From: Komagataeibacter xylinus NBRC 15237
GTDB taxonomy: Bacteria; Pseudomonadota; Alphaproteobacteria; Acetobacterales; Acetobacteraceae
Reading direction: 5' to 3'
Assembly (NCBI RefSeq): GCF_001571345.1
Contig: NZ_BCTP01000013.1
Location: forward strand, 1 to 64,000
DNA: 64,000 bases
Part shown: positions 1 through 8,817 of the stretch, in pieces
Position numbering within the stretch: the stretch's first letter is position 1
How the letters are laid out: each line of letters begins with the position of its first letter
Notes under the pieces: model-generated
What the model saw: only the letters and a program-made list of their open reading frames with translations
What the model was told of the DNA's origin: nothing
The model's database searches: none
Program-made: the position numbers and the translations under genes

Positions 1-31
1 CGATATCGGGCAGTGGCGAACGGTCGGTCAT
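1..31 (-). CDS. 5' end of a truncated gene, possibly a regulator of the FUSC gene
   Basis: An ATG at 31 reading leftward gives MTDRSPLPDI before the window edge, with AGGGA about seven bases upstream as a ribosome-binding site. Only ten residues are visible, so the product cannot be named. It is divergent from the FUSC transporter, and the shared intergenic region holds an inverted repeat at 157-176; MarR-type regulators are often arranged this way, but that is inference. Confidence 0.4.
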   Translation of the reverse strand, partial: MTDRSPLPDI

Positions 32-155
32 GAGCATTCCCTGTGCTGGTTGGTCAGGCCACGGCGCCTGCCGCGCGATAGCACGCAGGGGGCGCGGAAT
101 CATGACCGTTTATGGAGATGGCTGCCCGGCGGCAGAACCGGTAGCATCAATATAA

Positions 156-182
156 TTGACATAGCACTAATTGTCATACAAT
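156..182 (+). promoter_or_regulatory. Candidate promoter with overlapping inverted repeat upstream of the FUSC gene
   Basis: TTGACA at 156-161 is followed 15 bases later by TACAAT (177-182), a plausible -35/-10 pair. The half sites TGACA (157-161) and TGTCA (172-176) form an inverted repeat with a 10-base spacer that overlaps the promoter, as expected for a repressor operator. Read by eye only. Confidence 0.4.
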
Positions 183-266
183 AAATTCCGGCTTCGTACG
201 CCTTTCTCTTCCCACCGCCGGGTTTATCAGGTAGCCCCTACGCCGCCGCCGGGAGTTTTTCGCCCA

Positions 267-346
267 ATGTTGTCCAGCCTGAAGCGCATTTTCTCCGATG
301 ATGCCCAATGGGCCGCCACCCGCACCACGGCGGCGTTCAGCGCGCG
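267..346 (+). other. Out-of-frame N-terminal segment of the FUSC protein (frameshift region)
   Basis: An ATG at 267, with GGGAG at 250-254, opens a frame reading MLSSLKRIFSDDAQWAATRT and then AAFSARA. This resembles the start of FUSC proteins: the stretch FSAR...LLSVGIAL aligns with FSLR...SLVIGLA of the second FUSC protein in this window (start 38489). The frame then runs out, and the rest of the protein continues in the frame used from 298. Restoring one GC pair in the (GC)n run at 340-349 joins the two frames exactly. Codons of this segment are GC3-rich like true genes, whereas the first 15 codons of the 298 frame (PPPAPRRRS) use rare third bases. Confidence 0.6.
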
Positions 347-2421
347 CGCTGCTTTCGGTGGGCATTGCGCTGTTCCTGGCCTTCTCGTTCCAGCTCCAGT
401 CGCCCATGAGTTCGGTCACCACGGTCATGATCGTGGCCAACCCCACGGTGGGGGCGCTGGTTTCAAAAAGCGTGTGGCGCATCATCGGCACCATCATCGG
501 GGCCACGATCAGCGTGGGGCTGATGGCGGTGTTCGTGCAGTCGCCGGTGCTGTATTTCATGGGGCTGTCGGTCGTGGTGGGGCTGGCCTGCATGGCCGCC
601 ACCTTCCTGCGGCTGTTCCGGGCCTATGCCGCGGTGCTGACGGGCTACACCATCGTCATCATTTCCGCCCCGGCGTTTGACAACCCCGATGGCATCTTCC
701 TCTCCGCCATGTCGCGCCTTGCGGCCGTGGTGGTGGGCATCGTCACCACGGCGGCGGTGTTCATGGTCACCTCGCCACGCCGGTCGGACACGCTGTTCAC
801 CCAGATCCACGCCCTGTTCCGTGACACGGTCAGCTATATCCTGGCCTTCCACCAGGGCTACAGCAACGTGCCCGCGCAGAACCCCGATGCCCTGCCCGGC
901 AGCACGTTCCGCGCGCTCCCCACCACGTTTCATGACAGCCGCGCCACCATGCTCACCCGCATCGCCCGCCTGTCGGACGCGGTGGAATACGCGGCAGCCG
1001 ACAATTACGACATCAGCGTGCGCCAGCGCGAGATCAGGGCCGGGCTTGCGCGGCTTTCGGGCATCGTGGCCTCGTACCACCCCCACACCATCACCCCCGC
1101 CGATACCGGGCAGGACCGCGCCGTGCATGGCGAGATCGAGGCCATGCTGCACACCCTGCTCGACCTGACACAGGACCAGACGCTCGAAGCGGTGTGGACG
1201 CAGGGCTGCGCGCGCATCCAGCACACGCGGACCATCATGATCAATGAGGCGCGCGCCACCCATTCGCCCCGCTCGCTGCTGTTCCTTGATGACATCCAGG
1301 ACCTGCTCGGCCAGATCGACACCGCCCTGCAGGATCTCTCGCGCCGGGGCAGTGCCGGGCGCAAACTGCGGCTGCAACCCTATCTGGAATGGCCCACCGC
1401 GCTGCGCAACGCCGCCCGCGGGTCACTGACCACGCTGCTGACAACCCTGATCTGGTACGTGCTGCACTGGACGGCGGGGCCGACCATGATGCTGTACGTG
1501 GTGGCGGCGGCGAGCCTGCTCTCCACCCTGCCCTCCGCCTCACGCGCGGCGGGGATGATGGCGGCGGGCACGGCGCTGGGCATACCGGCGGGGCTGTTGT
1601 GCCATATCTTCCTGCTGCCACAGATCGATGGCTACCCGCTGCTGTGGCTCTCGCTGTGCATCATGCTGCTACCCGGCGTGTGGTTGCAGTTCCACCCCAA
1701 ATTCGGCGTGGGGGGGTTTGGTTACGGCGTGTTCGCCACCGTGATGCTGCAGGTCAACAACCCGATCCATTATTATAACGACATCAGCCTGTTCAATGGC
1801 TGGATGGCGCTGTTCATGGGGTGCATCATGCTGGTGCTGTCCTTCCGCGTGATCCTGCCGCCCAACCACCGGCTTGATGCCGCCCGCCTGGTCATGTCGC
1901 TCACGCGCAGCCTGCGCAGGCTGGCGCTGTCGGGCCGCAGGCAGGGCAAGGAATGGCTGGTATGGGAGAACCTGCAACTGCAGAAGGTCACCCGCCTGGC
2001 CATGCGGCTGTCATTTTTCGCCCGGCCCGCCAGCATGCATGAATATATCGATGCGGCACTGGCCACACTTTCACTGGGGCGGCTGATCGAGCGCATCCGC
2101 ACCATCGCGGGCAGCCCCGACATCATGGGCGCGCAGCAGGCGGCGATCTATGATGCGCTGGGCACCTTTAGCGAACTGACGCACAACCCGCTGCTCACGG
2201 CGGCCAGCCTGCGGCGGGCGGCGACCATACTCTGCCCGCCCGATGCCCTGACCCTGCGCCCCGCAGCCCAGGTCGAGGCCATGGCCTGCCTTGAGCAGGC
2301 GGCGCGGATCATCGAGGACATACCCGGCTTCCTGGACCAGCGCGGCCCGCTGCAATGGGCGGAGGACTATCCCGCCGCCCACAGGCCGCCGCTGGCTGCC
2401 GTCAGGACGGAAGTCGGCTGA
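298..2421 (+). CDS. FUSC family inner-membrane transporter (aromatic acid/efflux type), probably frameshifted near its start
   Basis: The 707-residue open frame encodes a FUSC (fusaric acid resistance/YccC-like) membrane protein. It has the usual two-part layout: an N-terminal block of about five membrane helices (from LLSVGIALFLAFSFQLQSP to about residue 150), a long helical cytoplasmic region, a second helix block at about residues 370-520, and a soluble C-terminus. VTTVMIVANP and WRIIGTIIGA are characteristic of the family. Members export aromatic acids and similar compounds, usually with a HlyD-type adaptor; none is adjacent here. The true start is probably 267, joined through a 2-base frameshift in the GC run at 340-349. 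The end overlaps the convergent gene by 20 bases. Confidence 0.8.
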   Translation: MMPNGPPPAPRRRSARALLSVGIALFLAFSFQLQSPMSSVTTVMIVANPTVGALVSKSVWRIIGTIIGATISVGLMAVFVQSPVLYFMGLSVVVGLACMAATFLRLFRAYAAVLTGYTIVIISAPAFDNPDGIFLSAMSRLAAVVVGIVTTAAVFMVTSPRRSDTLFTQIHALFRDTVSYILAFHQGYSNVPAQNPDALPGSTFRALPTTFHDSRATMLTRIARLSDAVEYAAADNYDISVRQREIRAGLARLSGIVASYHPHTITPADTGQDRAVHGEIEAMLHTLLDLTQDQTLEAVWTQGCARIQHTRTIMINEARATHSPRSLLFLDDIQDLLGQIDTALQDLSRRGSAGRKLRLQPYLEWPTALRNAARGSLTTLLTTLIWYVLHWTAGPTMMLYVVAAASLLSTLPSASRAAGMMAAGTALGIPAGLLCHIFLLPQIDGYPLLWLSLCIMLLPGVWLQFHPKFGVGGFGYGVFATVMLQVNNPIHYYNDISLFNGWMALFMGCIMLVLSFRVILPPNHRLDAARLVMSLTRSLRRLALSGRRQGKEWLVWENLQLQKVTRLAMRLSFFARPASMHEYIDAALATLSLGRLIERIRTIAGSPDIMGAQQAAIYDALGTFSELTHNPLLTAASLRRAATILCPPDALTLRPAAQVEAMACLEQAARIIEDIPGFLDQRGPLQWAEDYPAAHRPPLAAVRTEVG

Positions 2422-2992
2422 GCACCGAGAACGACACCGCATCCATCACCGTGGTGTCGACTTCATCGCCGGGCTTGAGGGTTTTGAGGAAGTCCTGCAT
2501 CGCCTTCTGGCGCACCAGCACCACGCGGGTGATGTCATCGGGGTCGACAAACACGACCTGGTTGCGCGTGGTGTCCACGCCGGTCACCTTCACGCGCTCG
2601 CGCTTGAAGGACACCATCATGCCATGCGGGTGCGGGCCGGTGCGGGTGCCGGCGGCATTCTCGGTCGATTCCGGCAGCGGTGCGCCCGGCGGCGCGATGG
2701 CCGCGTCGATGGTGCGGACAATGCGCAGGCCGATCTTGTCACCGGGGTTGAGCACCGGCAGCTTGGCGCGCAGGTCGGGATCGACGCGCACGGTGTCGAG
2801 GTTGCCCGCCTTGTCGCGCAGCAGGATCATGCCCGCCTCGTGGTCCACGCTCTCGACCGTGGCGGTCGCCGTCTGGTTGCCCACGATGACCGGGGCCTGC
2901 GCCATGGCGGGCAGTGCGGCAGCGCACGCGCCCCCAACCACGCAGGCCAGCGCCAGCGCCACGCGGCGGGATGCAAACAGCTTCACGTTCAT
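2402..2992 (-). CDS. Secreted protein of unknown function with two beta-barrel-like repeats
   Basis: This 196-residue protein starts with a clear Sec signal peptide (basic NVKLFASRR, a hydrophobic Ala-rich core, cleavage near PAMAQA, about residue 33), so it is periplasmic or secreted. The mature part holds two similar stretches, each with a V-x-x-V-D turn, a strand such as GMILLRDKAG or NQVVFVDPDD, and LxPGD (LNPGDKIGLRIV; LKPGDEVDTTV). This suggests duplicated OB-fold-like domains of the kind seen in small periplasmic binding proteins. No catalytic motif is visible. It converges on the FUSC gene with a 20-base overlap. Confidence 0.7.
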   Translation of the reverse strand: MNVKLFASRRVALALACVVGGACAAALPAMAQAPVIVGNQTATATVESVDHEAGMILLRDKAGNLDTVRVDPDLRAKLPVLNPGDKIGLRIVRTIDAAIAPPGAPLPESTENAAGTRTGPHPHGMMVSFKRERVKVTGVDTTRNQVVFVDPDDITRVVLVRQKAMQDFLKTLKPGDEVDTTVMDAVSFSVLSRLPS

Positions 2993-3241
2993 ATGTGTCG
3001 TTCTTCCCTAAAATCTCTTGACGGATGTCAGTCCGGGCGGGCGGAAATGCGCCCGTGCCAGCGCCCTTATCCCATAACGCGCAGAGGCGGTCACGTATCC
3101 TACGATGTATGGCGCAAAGCGCATAATCGCCTCCAACACCTGCGCCCAGTGCATTACCCCCTTCCGCCATGCGGGGCTGCGGGGAGCAACCGCATGGTGT
3201 AAGCCTGCCACATTGCCAGGCACACAAGTCAGGAACCCGAC

Positions 3242-3418
3242 ATGACCGACCAGACCCCGCCCGACGCCTTTGCACAGGGCAAGGCAGCCGCCACCAGGGG
3301 CGAGCCGCTGATCGAAAACCCGTTTGATGAAACCCTGCCCGCCTATGAGGACTGGAACAAAGGCTGGTGGAGCGTGCGCGAGAACGATGGCGACTTCGAC
3401 CCGTTTGCCGAGAAATAG
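3242..3418 (+). CDS. Small Rmf/CrpP-like protein (58 aa)
   Basis: ATG at 3242 has AGGAA six bases upstream (3231-3235). The 58-residue product has an AxxQGxxAAxxG helix, then ENPF, and a C-terminal WNKGWW. This follows the pattern of the ribosome modulation factor/CrpP family (QGxxAGxxG, then NPY or CPY, then W..GW). Rmf dimerises 70S ribosomes in stationary phase; CrpP-like relatives are common in alphaproteobacteria with less certain roles. The family call rests on this motif order only. A T-tailed hairpin follows at 3544-3573. Confidence 0.7.
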   Translation: MTDQTPPDAFAQGKAAATRGEPLIENPFDETLPAYEDWNKGWWSVRENDGDFDPFAEK

Positions 3419-3543
3419 GCCCGCAGGCCACGATGGCGTGAGATCAGCCAGACGTGAAGGCGTGCCAGTTGTGGCAGGCCCCCGCGCATGGAATGAAGGA
3501 TGCTGACGGTTCGTTAAAACAGCGACTGTTCTCAGAAAAAGAA

Positions 3544-3573
3544 GGCGGCATCGGCAACGGTGCCGCCTTTTTT
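3544..3573 (+). terminator. Rho-independent terminator after the Rmf-like gene
   Basis: GGCGGCA (3544-3550) pairs with TGCCGCC (3561-3567) and is followed by six T residues. It lies about 125 bases past the stop of the small gene. Confidence 0.75.
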
Positions 3574-3593
3574 GCGGCCCTTGATGCAGTTAG

Positions 3594-3670
3594 AAATTTT
3601 TGGCGAAGCTTTTTTCAAAAAGCTTCGAAAGAAGCCGCCCTGTTGAAAAAAGACGGCGCCCGAAACTTTT
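3594..3670 (+). repeat. Palindromic double-hairpin element, copy 1
   Basis: Full-length copy: hairpin 1 (GAAGC-T6-CAAAAAGCTTC) followed by a diverged hairpin 2 (GCCGCCCTGTTG...GACGGC), then CCCGAAACTTTT. It lies between convergent genes and immediately precedes the stop of the ClC gene. Confidence 0.8.
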
Positions 3671-3684
3671 CGTCCTTCCGTCTT

Positions 3685-5016
3685 TCACGACCGTGCCGAC
3701 ATGCTGCCCGGCGCACCGGGCTGGGTCTGGGCAACAGGCGGCTGGCCCATTTCAGCGCACACCCGGAAGGCCAGCAGCGCCCCTGCCAGCGTAAGGAAGG
3801 CCGGGATCCACATGTCATGCCCCACATGGGTGAACTCGAGGCCCAGCGCCAGCGCGGTGAGCGGCATGGACATGAACGTGCCCAGAAAGGCGATGCCACC
3901 CAGCAGCGCCACCGTGCCCACATCCACCATGGGCAGGCAGGCGTTCCACCCCCCCGCCAGCACGGTGGCCAGCAGCGCGCCCATGGTCAGGCTGGGCGTA
4001 AGCAGGCCGCCCGCGGCCCCGGCCCGCAACGCCCCCATGATGACCACGATCTTGAGCACCAGCACGGTGGCGGCAAGCTGCGTGCCCAGTTGCGCCGCCA
4101 GCGCAAGCTGCATTGGCCCGCGCCCGTTGCCCGGCAGTTGCGGGTAGAAGCATGACAGCACGCCCAGCAGCGGAAACACCACAAGGCACCACGCAATGCG
4201 CGCCCCGCCCCTTGCTGCGCGGTTCTGCACCACGGCCATCAGCCGCCTGGCCAGTTGCGCGCCCACGCCAATGACCGGCCCCGCGCACAGCGCCCACAGC
4301 ACCACGGGGGCCGTGACCGCCATCGGCCCGATGTCATACTGGTGCAGGTTGCCCAGCACCGCCCACGGCACGAATGCCCCGATGGCCGAAGCACCCACCG
4401 CGCACAGCACCGCGCGCTGCCCCACCGTGCCCAGCAGCACCTCGAGTATGAACAGCGCGCCGCCCAGCGGCACGTTATAGACGGCGGAAAGCCCGGCCCC
4501 CGCCCCGCAGGCGATGATGATGCGCCGGTCCTCAGGTGCAAGGCCCAGCACGCGACCGGTGTCGGTGGCCAGCACCGCGCCGAGTTCACGCGGGGCAACC
4601 TCGCGGCCAAGCGGCGAGCCAAGGGCCACCGTCACGATCTGGAGCAGCACATGCACCGTGGTGGACAAAGCGGGCATGGGCCTGCCCGGCCCCGTCTTGC
4701 CCACGGCCGCCGCAATGCTGACCAGCGGCCTGCCAAAACGGCCCAGCGCCCACCAGCCCACGCCCGCCACCACGCCAGCAGCGCACAGGGCGGCCACCCG
4801 GCGCCACGGTGGCGCGGCACTCACGCCCTGCACGAAGGTATGCGGCCCGCCGGGCTGGCCATAGCCATAGGCGACATGCTGGATCATGTGCAGCAGCACG
4901 GACAGCACCGTGCCCCCCACACCCGACAGGAAACCGGTGGCAATGACCGCCATGGCCATGACCGGCCATGCGGTGGGCGCGCCACGGGGCGCTGGAGCGG
5001 AAGCAGGTTGGGTCAT
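3685..5016 (-). CDS. ClC family chloride channel/transporter
   Basis: A 443-residue membrane protein of the voltage-gated ClC family, which moves chloride (often against protons) across the inner membrane. Selectivity-filter motifs are visible: GSPLGREVAPRE (the GxxxGxEGP position, with EVAP instead of EGP), GAGAGLSAVYNVPLGG, and GAAGGLLTPSLTMG (the GGxFxP position). There are about ten hydrophobic helices. The usual gating glutamate position is occupied by GRE-V, so whether it is channel- or exchanger-like is unclear. The ATG at 5016 (MTQPASAP) is preferred; a TTG 39 bases upstream is in frame but has no supporting ribosome-binding site. No partner gene is adjacent. Confidence 0.85.
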   Translation of the reverse strand: MTQPASAPAPRGAPTAWPVMAMAVIATGFLSGVGGTVLSVLLHMIQHVAYGYGQPGGPHTFVQGVSAAPPWRRVAALCAAGVVAGVGWWALGRFGRPLVSIAAAVGKTGPGRPMPALSTTVHVLLQIVTVALGSPLGREVAPRELGAVLATDTGRVLGLAPEDRRIIIACGAGAGLSAVYNVPLGGALFILEVLLGTVGQRAVLCAVGASAIGAFVPWAVLGNLHQYDIGPMAVTAPVVLWALCAGPVIGVGAQLARRLMAVVQNRAARGGARIAWCLVVFPLLGVLSCFYPQLPGNGRGPMQLALAAQLGTQLAATVLVLKIVVIMGALRAGAAGGLLTPSLTMGALLATVLAGGWNACLPMVDVGTVALLGGIAFLGTFMSMPLTALALGLEFTHVGHDMWIPAFLTLAGALLAFRVCAEMGQPPVAQTQPGAPGSMSARS

Positions 5017-5356
5017 GATGGCATGGGATATGCCGGATAAGGCAGGGCGCGCCAAGCCGGTTTAACACGCACGCACGCCAGGGCCCGCGCGGTGGCGCAG
5101 GGCGGGATCATGCGCGCCGCCATGCTGCTGGCCTGTTGCCACGGGTTGGCCCAAGGTATTGACGGCCCTGTACCACCGCCTGTGCGCCACAGGTCAGAAA
5201 TGGCGAACACGCCACACTGATAATGGCAACACCCACCCCCTGCACAACGATGCTGAAAGGCGCTAGCAACTGCACATTGCTTTGCGATATGGTTGCCTGT
5301 ACGGAACAGTAGCCATAGCAGGTGGTGTTTCAGGGGCAAGCCAGGAAGGGGACGAG
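5017..5356. other. Intergenic region between the ClC gene and glnK
   Basis: 340 bases of divergent upstream sequence. A short inverted repeat CCTGTG..CACAGG lies near 5179-5193. A sigma-54-like site was sought because glnK-amtB is often under NtrC control, but none with correct -24/-12 spacing was found. No gene is seen. Confidence 0.4.
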
Positions 5357-5695
5357 ATGAAATTCGTTATTGCCATCATCAAGCCGTTCAAGCTCGATGA
5401 GGTACGCGAAGGGTTGCATTCCATCGGGGTCGATGCCCTGACCGCAACCGAGGTGAAGGGATATGGCCGCCAGAAAGGCCAGACCGAAATCTATCGCGGC
5501 GCCGAATACAACATCCAGTTCCTGCCCAAGATCAAGCTCGAAATCGCGGTACCCGACGCGCAGTGCGACAAGGTGGTGGAAGTCATCCAGTCCGCCTCGT
5601 GCACGGGCAAGATCGGTGATGGCAAGATTTTCGTTCTCGACCTGCAGCAGGCCATACGGATCAGGACACAGGAAACCGGAGAAAACGCGCTGTGA
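5357..5695 (+). CDS. glnK: Nitrogen regulatory protein P-II (GlnK/GlnB)
   Basis: A 112-residue P-II signal protein that senses 2-oxoglutarate and ATP/ADP and controls AmtB and nitrogen metabolism. The N-terminus KFVIAIIKPFKLDEV, the T-loop with Tyr51 (RGAEYN, the uridylylation site) and the C-terminal GKIGDGKIFVLDL signature are all present. Length is normal. ATG at 5357 has AGGAAGG seven bases upstream. It overlaps amtB by four bases (GTGA), the classic glnK-amtB pair in which GlnK blocks the ammonium channel when nitrogen is plentiful. The amtB linkage favours glnK over glnB as the name. Confidence 0.95.
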   Translation: MKFVIAIIKPFKLDEVREGLHSIGVDALTATEVKGYGRQKGQTEIYRGAEYNIQFLPKIKLEIAVPDAQCDKVVEVIQSASCTGKIGDGKIFVLDLQQAIRIRTQETGENAL

Positions 5696-7068
5696 TCACG
5701 AAGATTGGCAAAAGCGCCCGCCATGCCGGGCTGGCGGCGGCAGCTTTTGGCGCGTCGATGGCCAGCATGCCCGCCATGGCAGCCGATGCCCCGCCCGCCA
5801 TCGATACGGGCGATACCGCCTGGATGCTGGTCAGCACCGCACTCGTGCTGATGATGACCATCCCCGGCCTTGCGCTGTTCTACGCGGGCATGGTGCGCAA
5901 GAAGAACGTGCTCGCCACCCTCATGCAGTCCTTTGCCATCTGCTGCATCATGACCGTGGTGTGGATGGTGCTGGGCTACAGCCTGACCTTCACCTCGGGC
6001 AACGCCTTCATTGGCGGGCTGTCGCGCGTCATGCTCAACGGGCTGGGCGCGGGCATCAGCAAGGGCAGTGACGTGGCCTTCACCATGGCCGCGGGCACGT
6101 CGGCCGCCACGACCATGACCATTCCCGAAAGTGTCTGGATGACCTTCCAGATGACCTTCGCCATCATTACGCCCGCGCTGATTACCGGCGCGTTTGCCGA
6201 ACGCATGAAGTTCAGCGCGCTGTGCGTGTTCACCATCGTCTGGGGGCTGCTCGTTTACGTGCCCGTCGCCCACTGGGTGTGGGGGCCGGATGGCTGGGTG
6301 GCCAGCAAGATCGGCGCGATCGACTTCGCCGGTGGCACGGTGGTGCATATCAACGCGGGCATCGCGGGTCTGGTCGCGGCCCTGGTGATGGGACGGCGCA
6401 AGGGCTTTGGGGAGGAAGACCTCTCGCCCTACAACCTGACCTATGCCGTCATTGGCGCTTCCCTGCTGTGGGTGGGCTGGTTCGGCTTCAACGCAGGCTC
6501 CGCAGGCGGCGCCAACGGGCGCGCGGGCATGGCCATGGCCACAACCCAGATTGCCGCCGCCGCCGCTGGCGTGTCGTGGATGTGCGCTGAATGGATGAAG
6601 ACCGGCAAGCCAACCGTGCTGGGCATCATCTCGGGTGCGGTGGGTGGCCTGGTGGCCATTACGCCCGCGGCAGGCTTCGTGCTGCCGGGCGGGGCGCTGG
6701 TCATCGGTCTGCTCGCGGGCGTGATCTGCTTCTGGGGCGCCACGGGGCTCAAGCACATGATGGGCTATGATGACAGCCTCGACGCCTTTGGCGTGCATGG
6801 CATTGGCGGCATCGTGGGCGCGCTGCTGACCGGCGTGTTCGCCTATGGCCCGCTTTCTGCCACCGATGCCAGCCCCGAGGGCGTGAGCGGGTCGTTCCAC
6901 CAGTTCATCGCCCAGGCGGAATCGGTCGGCATTACCATCGTGTGGTGCGCGGTGCTGACCTTTATCCTGCTCAAGGCCATTGACCTGACCATCGGCCTGC
7001 GCGTGACGCGCGATGAGGAAATGGAAGGTCTCGACATGAGCCTGCATGGCGAGCGGATCAATTCCTGA
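5692..7068 (+). CDS. amtB: Ammonium transporter AmtB
   Basis: A 458-residue ammonium channel with an N-terminal signal-like segment (cleavage near AMAAD) and eleven membrane helices. Both pore histidines are recognisable: DFAGGTVVHINAGIAGL (twin-His 1) and DAFGVHGIGGIVGALLTG (twin-His 2). The cytoplasmic C-terminal tail with RVTRDEEMEGLD, where GlnK docks, is intact. The start is GTG at 5692, overlapping the glnK stop (GTGA), so translation is probably coupled. A strong terminator follows at 7100-7128. Confidence 0.95.
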   Translation: MITKIGKSARHAGLAAAAFGASMASMPAMAADAPPAIDTGDTAWMLVSTALVLMMTIPGLALFYAGMVRKKNVLATLMQSFAICCIMTVVWMVLGYSLTFTSGNAFIGGLSRVMLNGLGAGISKGSDVAFTMAAGTSAATTMTIPESVWMTFQMTFAIITPALITGAFAERMKFSALCVFTIVWGLLVYVPVAHWVWGPDGWVASKIGAIDFAGGTVVHINAGIAGLVAALVMGRRKGFGEEDLSPYNLTYAVIGASLLWVGWFGFNAGSAGGANGRAGMAMATTQIAAAAAGVSWMCAEWMKTGKPTVLGIISGAVGGLVAITPAAGFVLPGGALVIGLLAGVICFWGATGLKHMMGYDDSLDAFGVHGIGGIVGALLTGVFAYGPLSATDASPEGVSGSFHQFIAQAESVGITIVWCAVLTFILLKAIDLTIGLRVTRDEEMEGLDMSLHGERINS

Positions 7069-7099
7069 CCTGACTGCCTGCATGCAACATGACGGAAAA

Positions 7100-7128
7100 G
7101 GGCGGCCTTGTGGGGCCGCCCTTTTTTT
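7100..7128 (+). terminator. Rho-independent terminator after amtB
   Basis: GGGCGGCC pairs with GGCCGCCC across a short loop, followed by seven T residues (7122-7128). It ends the glnK-amtB operon. Confidence 0.9.
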
Positions 7129-7165
7129 CTGGTCCGTGCGCACGGCCAGTGCCCCAAACCGGTTT

Positions 7166-7702
7166 TCAGGTCCCGCCCGCAAGGATCACGTCACGCACCA
7201 TGGCGCAGCGGGAACCAGGGGGAAAACCACCAGCTTCCTCATCACGCAACAGGCCTGCCAGACGTGCATCCTGTGCAGCAGGCGGGAGCAGCCGGAAGCC
7301 TGCCCGCGCATAAAAGGGCCCGTTCCATCCAACAGTGCGGAATGTGGTCAGTGTGATGCGGGCAAGACCCGGCAGGCGTGCCGCACCCTCATGGGCGGCC
7401 GCCAGCAGGCTGCGCCCCAGCCCCCTGCCCTGCGCCGGATGTGCGACCGATATTTCAAGCACATGCAGGTCAGCGCCATATTGCCGCGCGCTTAAGAAAC
7501 CAACGGGCTGATCCCGACCATCCACTGCAACCCAGCACAGGCCGTGGGCAATGCAGCCTACATGCACGGCAGGAGGCAACCCGTCAGCCTGTGCCAACCA
7601 GGCCAGTGCGGGCACGGCCAGGAAGGCTTTTGCGGCAGAGCGCTCGATAGCGGGCAGGAGACCTGCCTCTTCAGGCCGGGCCGGGCGGATGGAAAAGGTC
7701 AT
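7166..7702 (-). CDS. GNAT family N-acetyltransferase
   Basis: A 178-residue acetyltransferase of the GNAT superfamily, which moves an acetyl group from acetyl-CoA to an amine. The acetyl-CoA loop (motif A) is clear in ISVAHPAQGRGLGRSLL (QxxGxG). A preceding beta strand (LHVLEISV) and a C-terminal FYARAGF (motif B region) fit the fold. The substrate cannot be inferred. Its ATG overlaps the stop of the upstream gene (ATGA at 7699-7702), so the two are probably co-translated. Confidence 0.85.
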   Translation of the reverse strand: MTFSIRPARPEEAGLLPAIERSAAKAFLAVPALAWLAQADGLPPAVHVGCIAHGLCWVAVDGRDQPVGFLSARQYGADLHVLEISVAHPAQGRGLGRSLLAAAHEGAARLPGLARITLTTFRTVGWNGPFYARAGFRLLPPAAQDARLAGLLRDEEAGGFPPGSRCAMVRDVILAGGT

Positions 7703-8715
7703 GGCAAACTCCCCTCGATCATGATGCCCTGCGCATCAATCCGCACCCTTGCCATGGGCTGTGCCTTTATCTGGCGCAGGTAGTTTACAAACAGAAATAC
7801 AATACTGAGAACGACACTACCCGCATTGATGCAGAGGGTCTGTGGATCAAGGCCAAGGAGCAGGCGTACCCTGTCAATCATGTCCGTTGCACCGAACAGA
7901 ACTGTCCTGCGATCCGTTAGCGAGAACATTAAAACCAGATGCAGCATGAGCATCAGCCCCAAAGTCATGAGCGCGGCATAGGGAACAAGTTTTAAAAAGA
8001 TAGAAAACCGCTCCCCCTTGGTGAGCGACAGGGGAACGGTCACTTCATCCCCTTCCGCATCCAACCGTGCCGGGAGGGCCGTGGTGCCAGCAGGGGGCCA
8101 TGCGGCAACCGGGGCCGCCTTATGCATGCGCACCATGTGGACGAGCGCCTTCGCCCGGGGCACGTCCTGCGGGGCGAAACTGTTCCAGGTGATGACAAGC
8201 CGCTTGTTCCGGCCCCGCATGTGCAGGACCAGAAGGCGTCGTGTCGGACGTATTATCCTGAAATCATCCCACGCAATGTCGGCATATATTCCATTGGCAT
8301 CCCGGGCTGAAATGCTCCTGGCAGAGAGGACGTAGATCGTACCACGCCGGACATTGCGCCGACAGTACAAAACAAGACACCGCCAGAACCACCCCGAGGC
8401 GACAAGAACAATAAACGTCAGCGCTGCAGGCTGGAGTGCGCCAAGGGCAATCAGTTCCATCACCACCCCCCATTCCGTCTGGCCTACGGCATGATCGAAA
8501 GGAGGATACTCATGCGCCTGCAAACTGATGGACCAGAGCAGGCCCAGCAATATTCCATTTGCCAGCAGTTGTTTCCAGCCCAGCAGGATTTCGGCCAGTA
8601 CATCGAGTGGGGTTGCCCTGAGCCTGCCCGTGATGGGCTGCAAACCGGTCCCGGCCTGCGGTTCGGTTGTGGCATCATCCGTTACGGGGCCGGGCGGAGG
8701 CGCATCATCGTGCAT
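7699..8715 (-). CDS. Membrane protein of unknown function, YcxB-like layout
   Basis: A 338-residue protein with a hydrophilic Pro-rich N-terminus, two membrane segments (about residues 45-65 and 88-112), a soluble stretch (RRGTIYVLSARSIS... to HMRGRNKRLVIT) resembling the YcxB/PH-like region of small bacterial membrane proteins, then two more membrane segments (about 245-270 and 295-315) and a short tail. No enzyme motif is visible. It is translationally coupled to the GNAT gene. The family call is weak. Confidence 0.55.
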   Translation of the reverse strand: MHDDAPPPGPVTDDATTEPQAGTGLQPITGRLRATPLDVLAEILLGWKQLLANGILLGLLWSISLQAHEYPPFDHAVGQTEWGVVMELIALGALQPAALTFIVLVASGWFWRCLVLYCRRNVRRGTIYVLSARSISARDANGIYADIAWDDFRIIRPTRRLLVLHMRGRNKRLVITWNSFAPQDVPRAKALVHMVRMHKAAPVAAWPPAGTTALPARLDAEGDEVTVPLSLTKGERFSIFLKLVPYAALMTLGLMLMLHLVLMFSLTDRRTVLFGATDMIDRVRLLLGLDPQTLCINAGSVVLSIVFLFVNYLRQIKAQPMARVRIDAQGIMIEGSLP

Positions 8716-8817
8716 GACGGCTTACACCCCTGCCTGCAGCGTGCATGGCAGGCGGAACGGGAAATGAAAAAAAGCGGTTCCAAACCCAAAAATACTGCAA
8801 TTAATATTCAATAAAAA

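Noticed and set aside
5200-5356. Sigma-54 promoter upstream of glnK-amtB
   Set aside because: CTGCAC...TTTGC looked promising but lacks GG at -24 and the spacing to GC is one base off.
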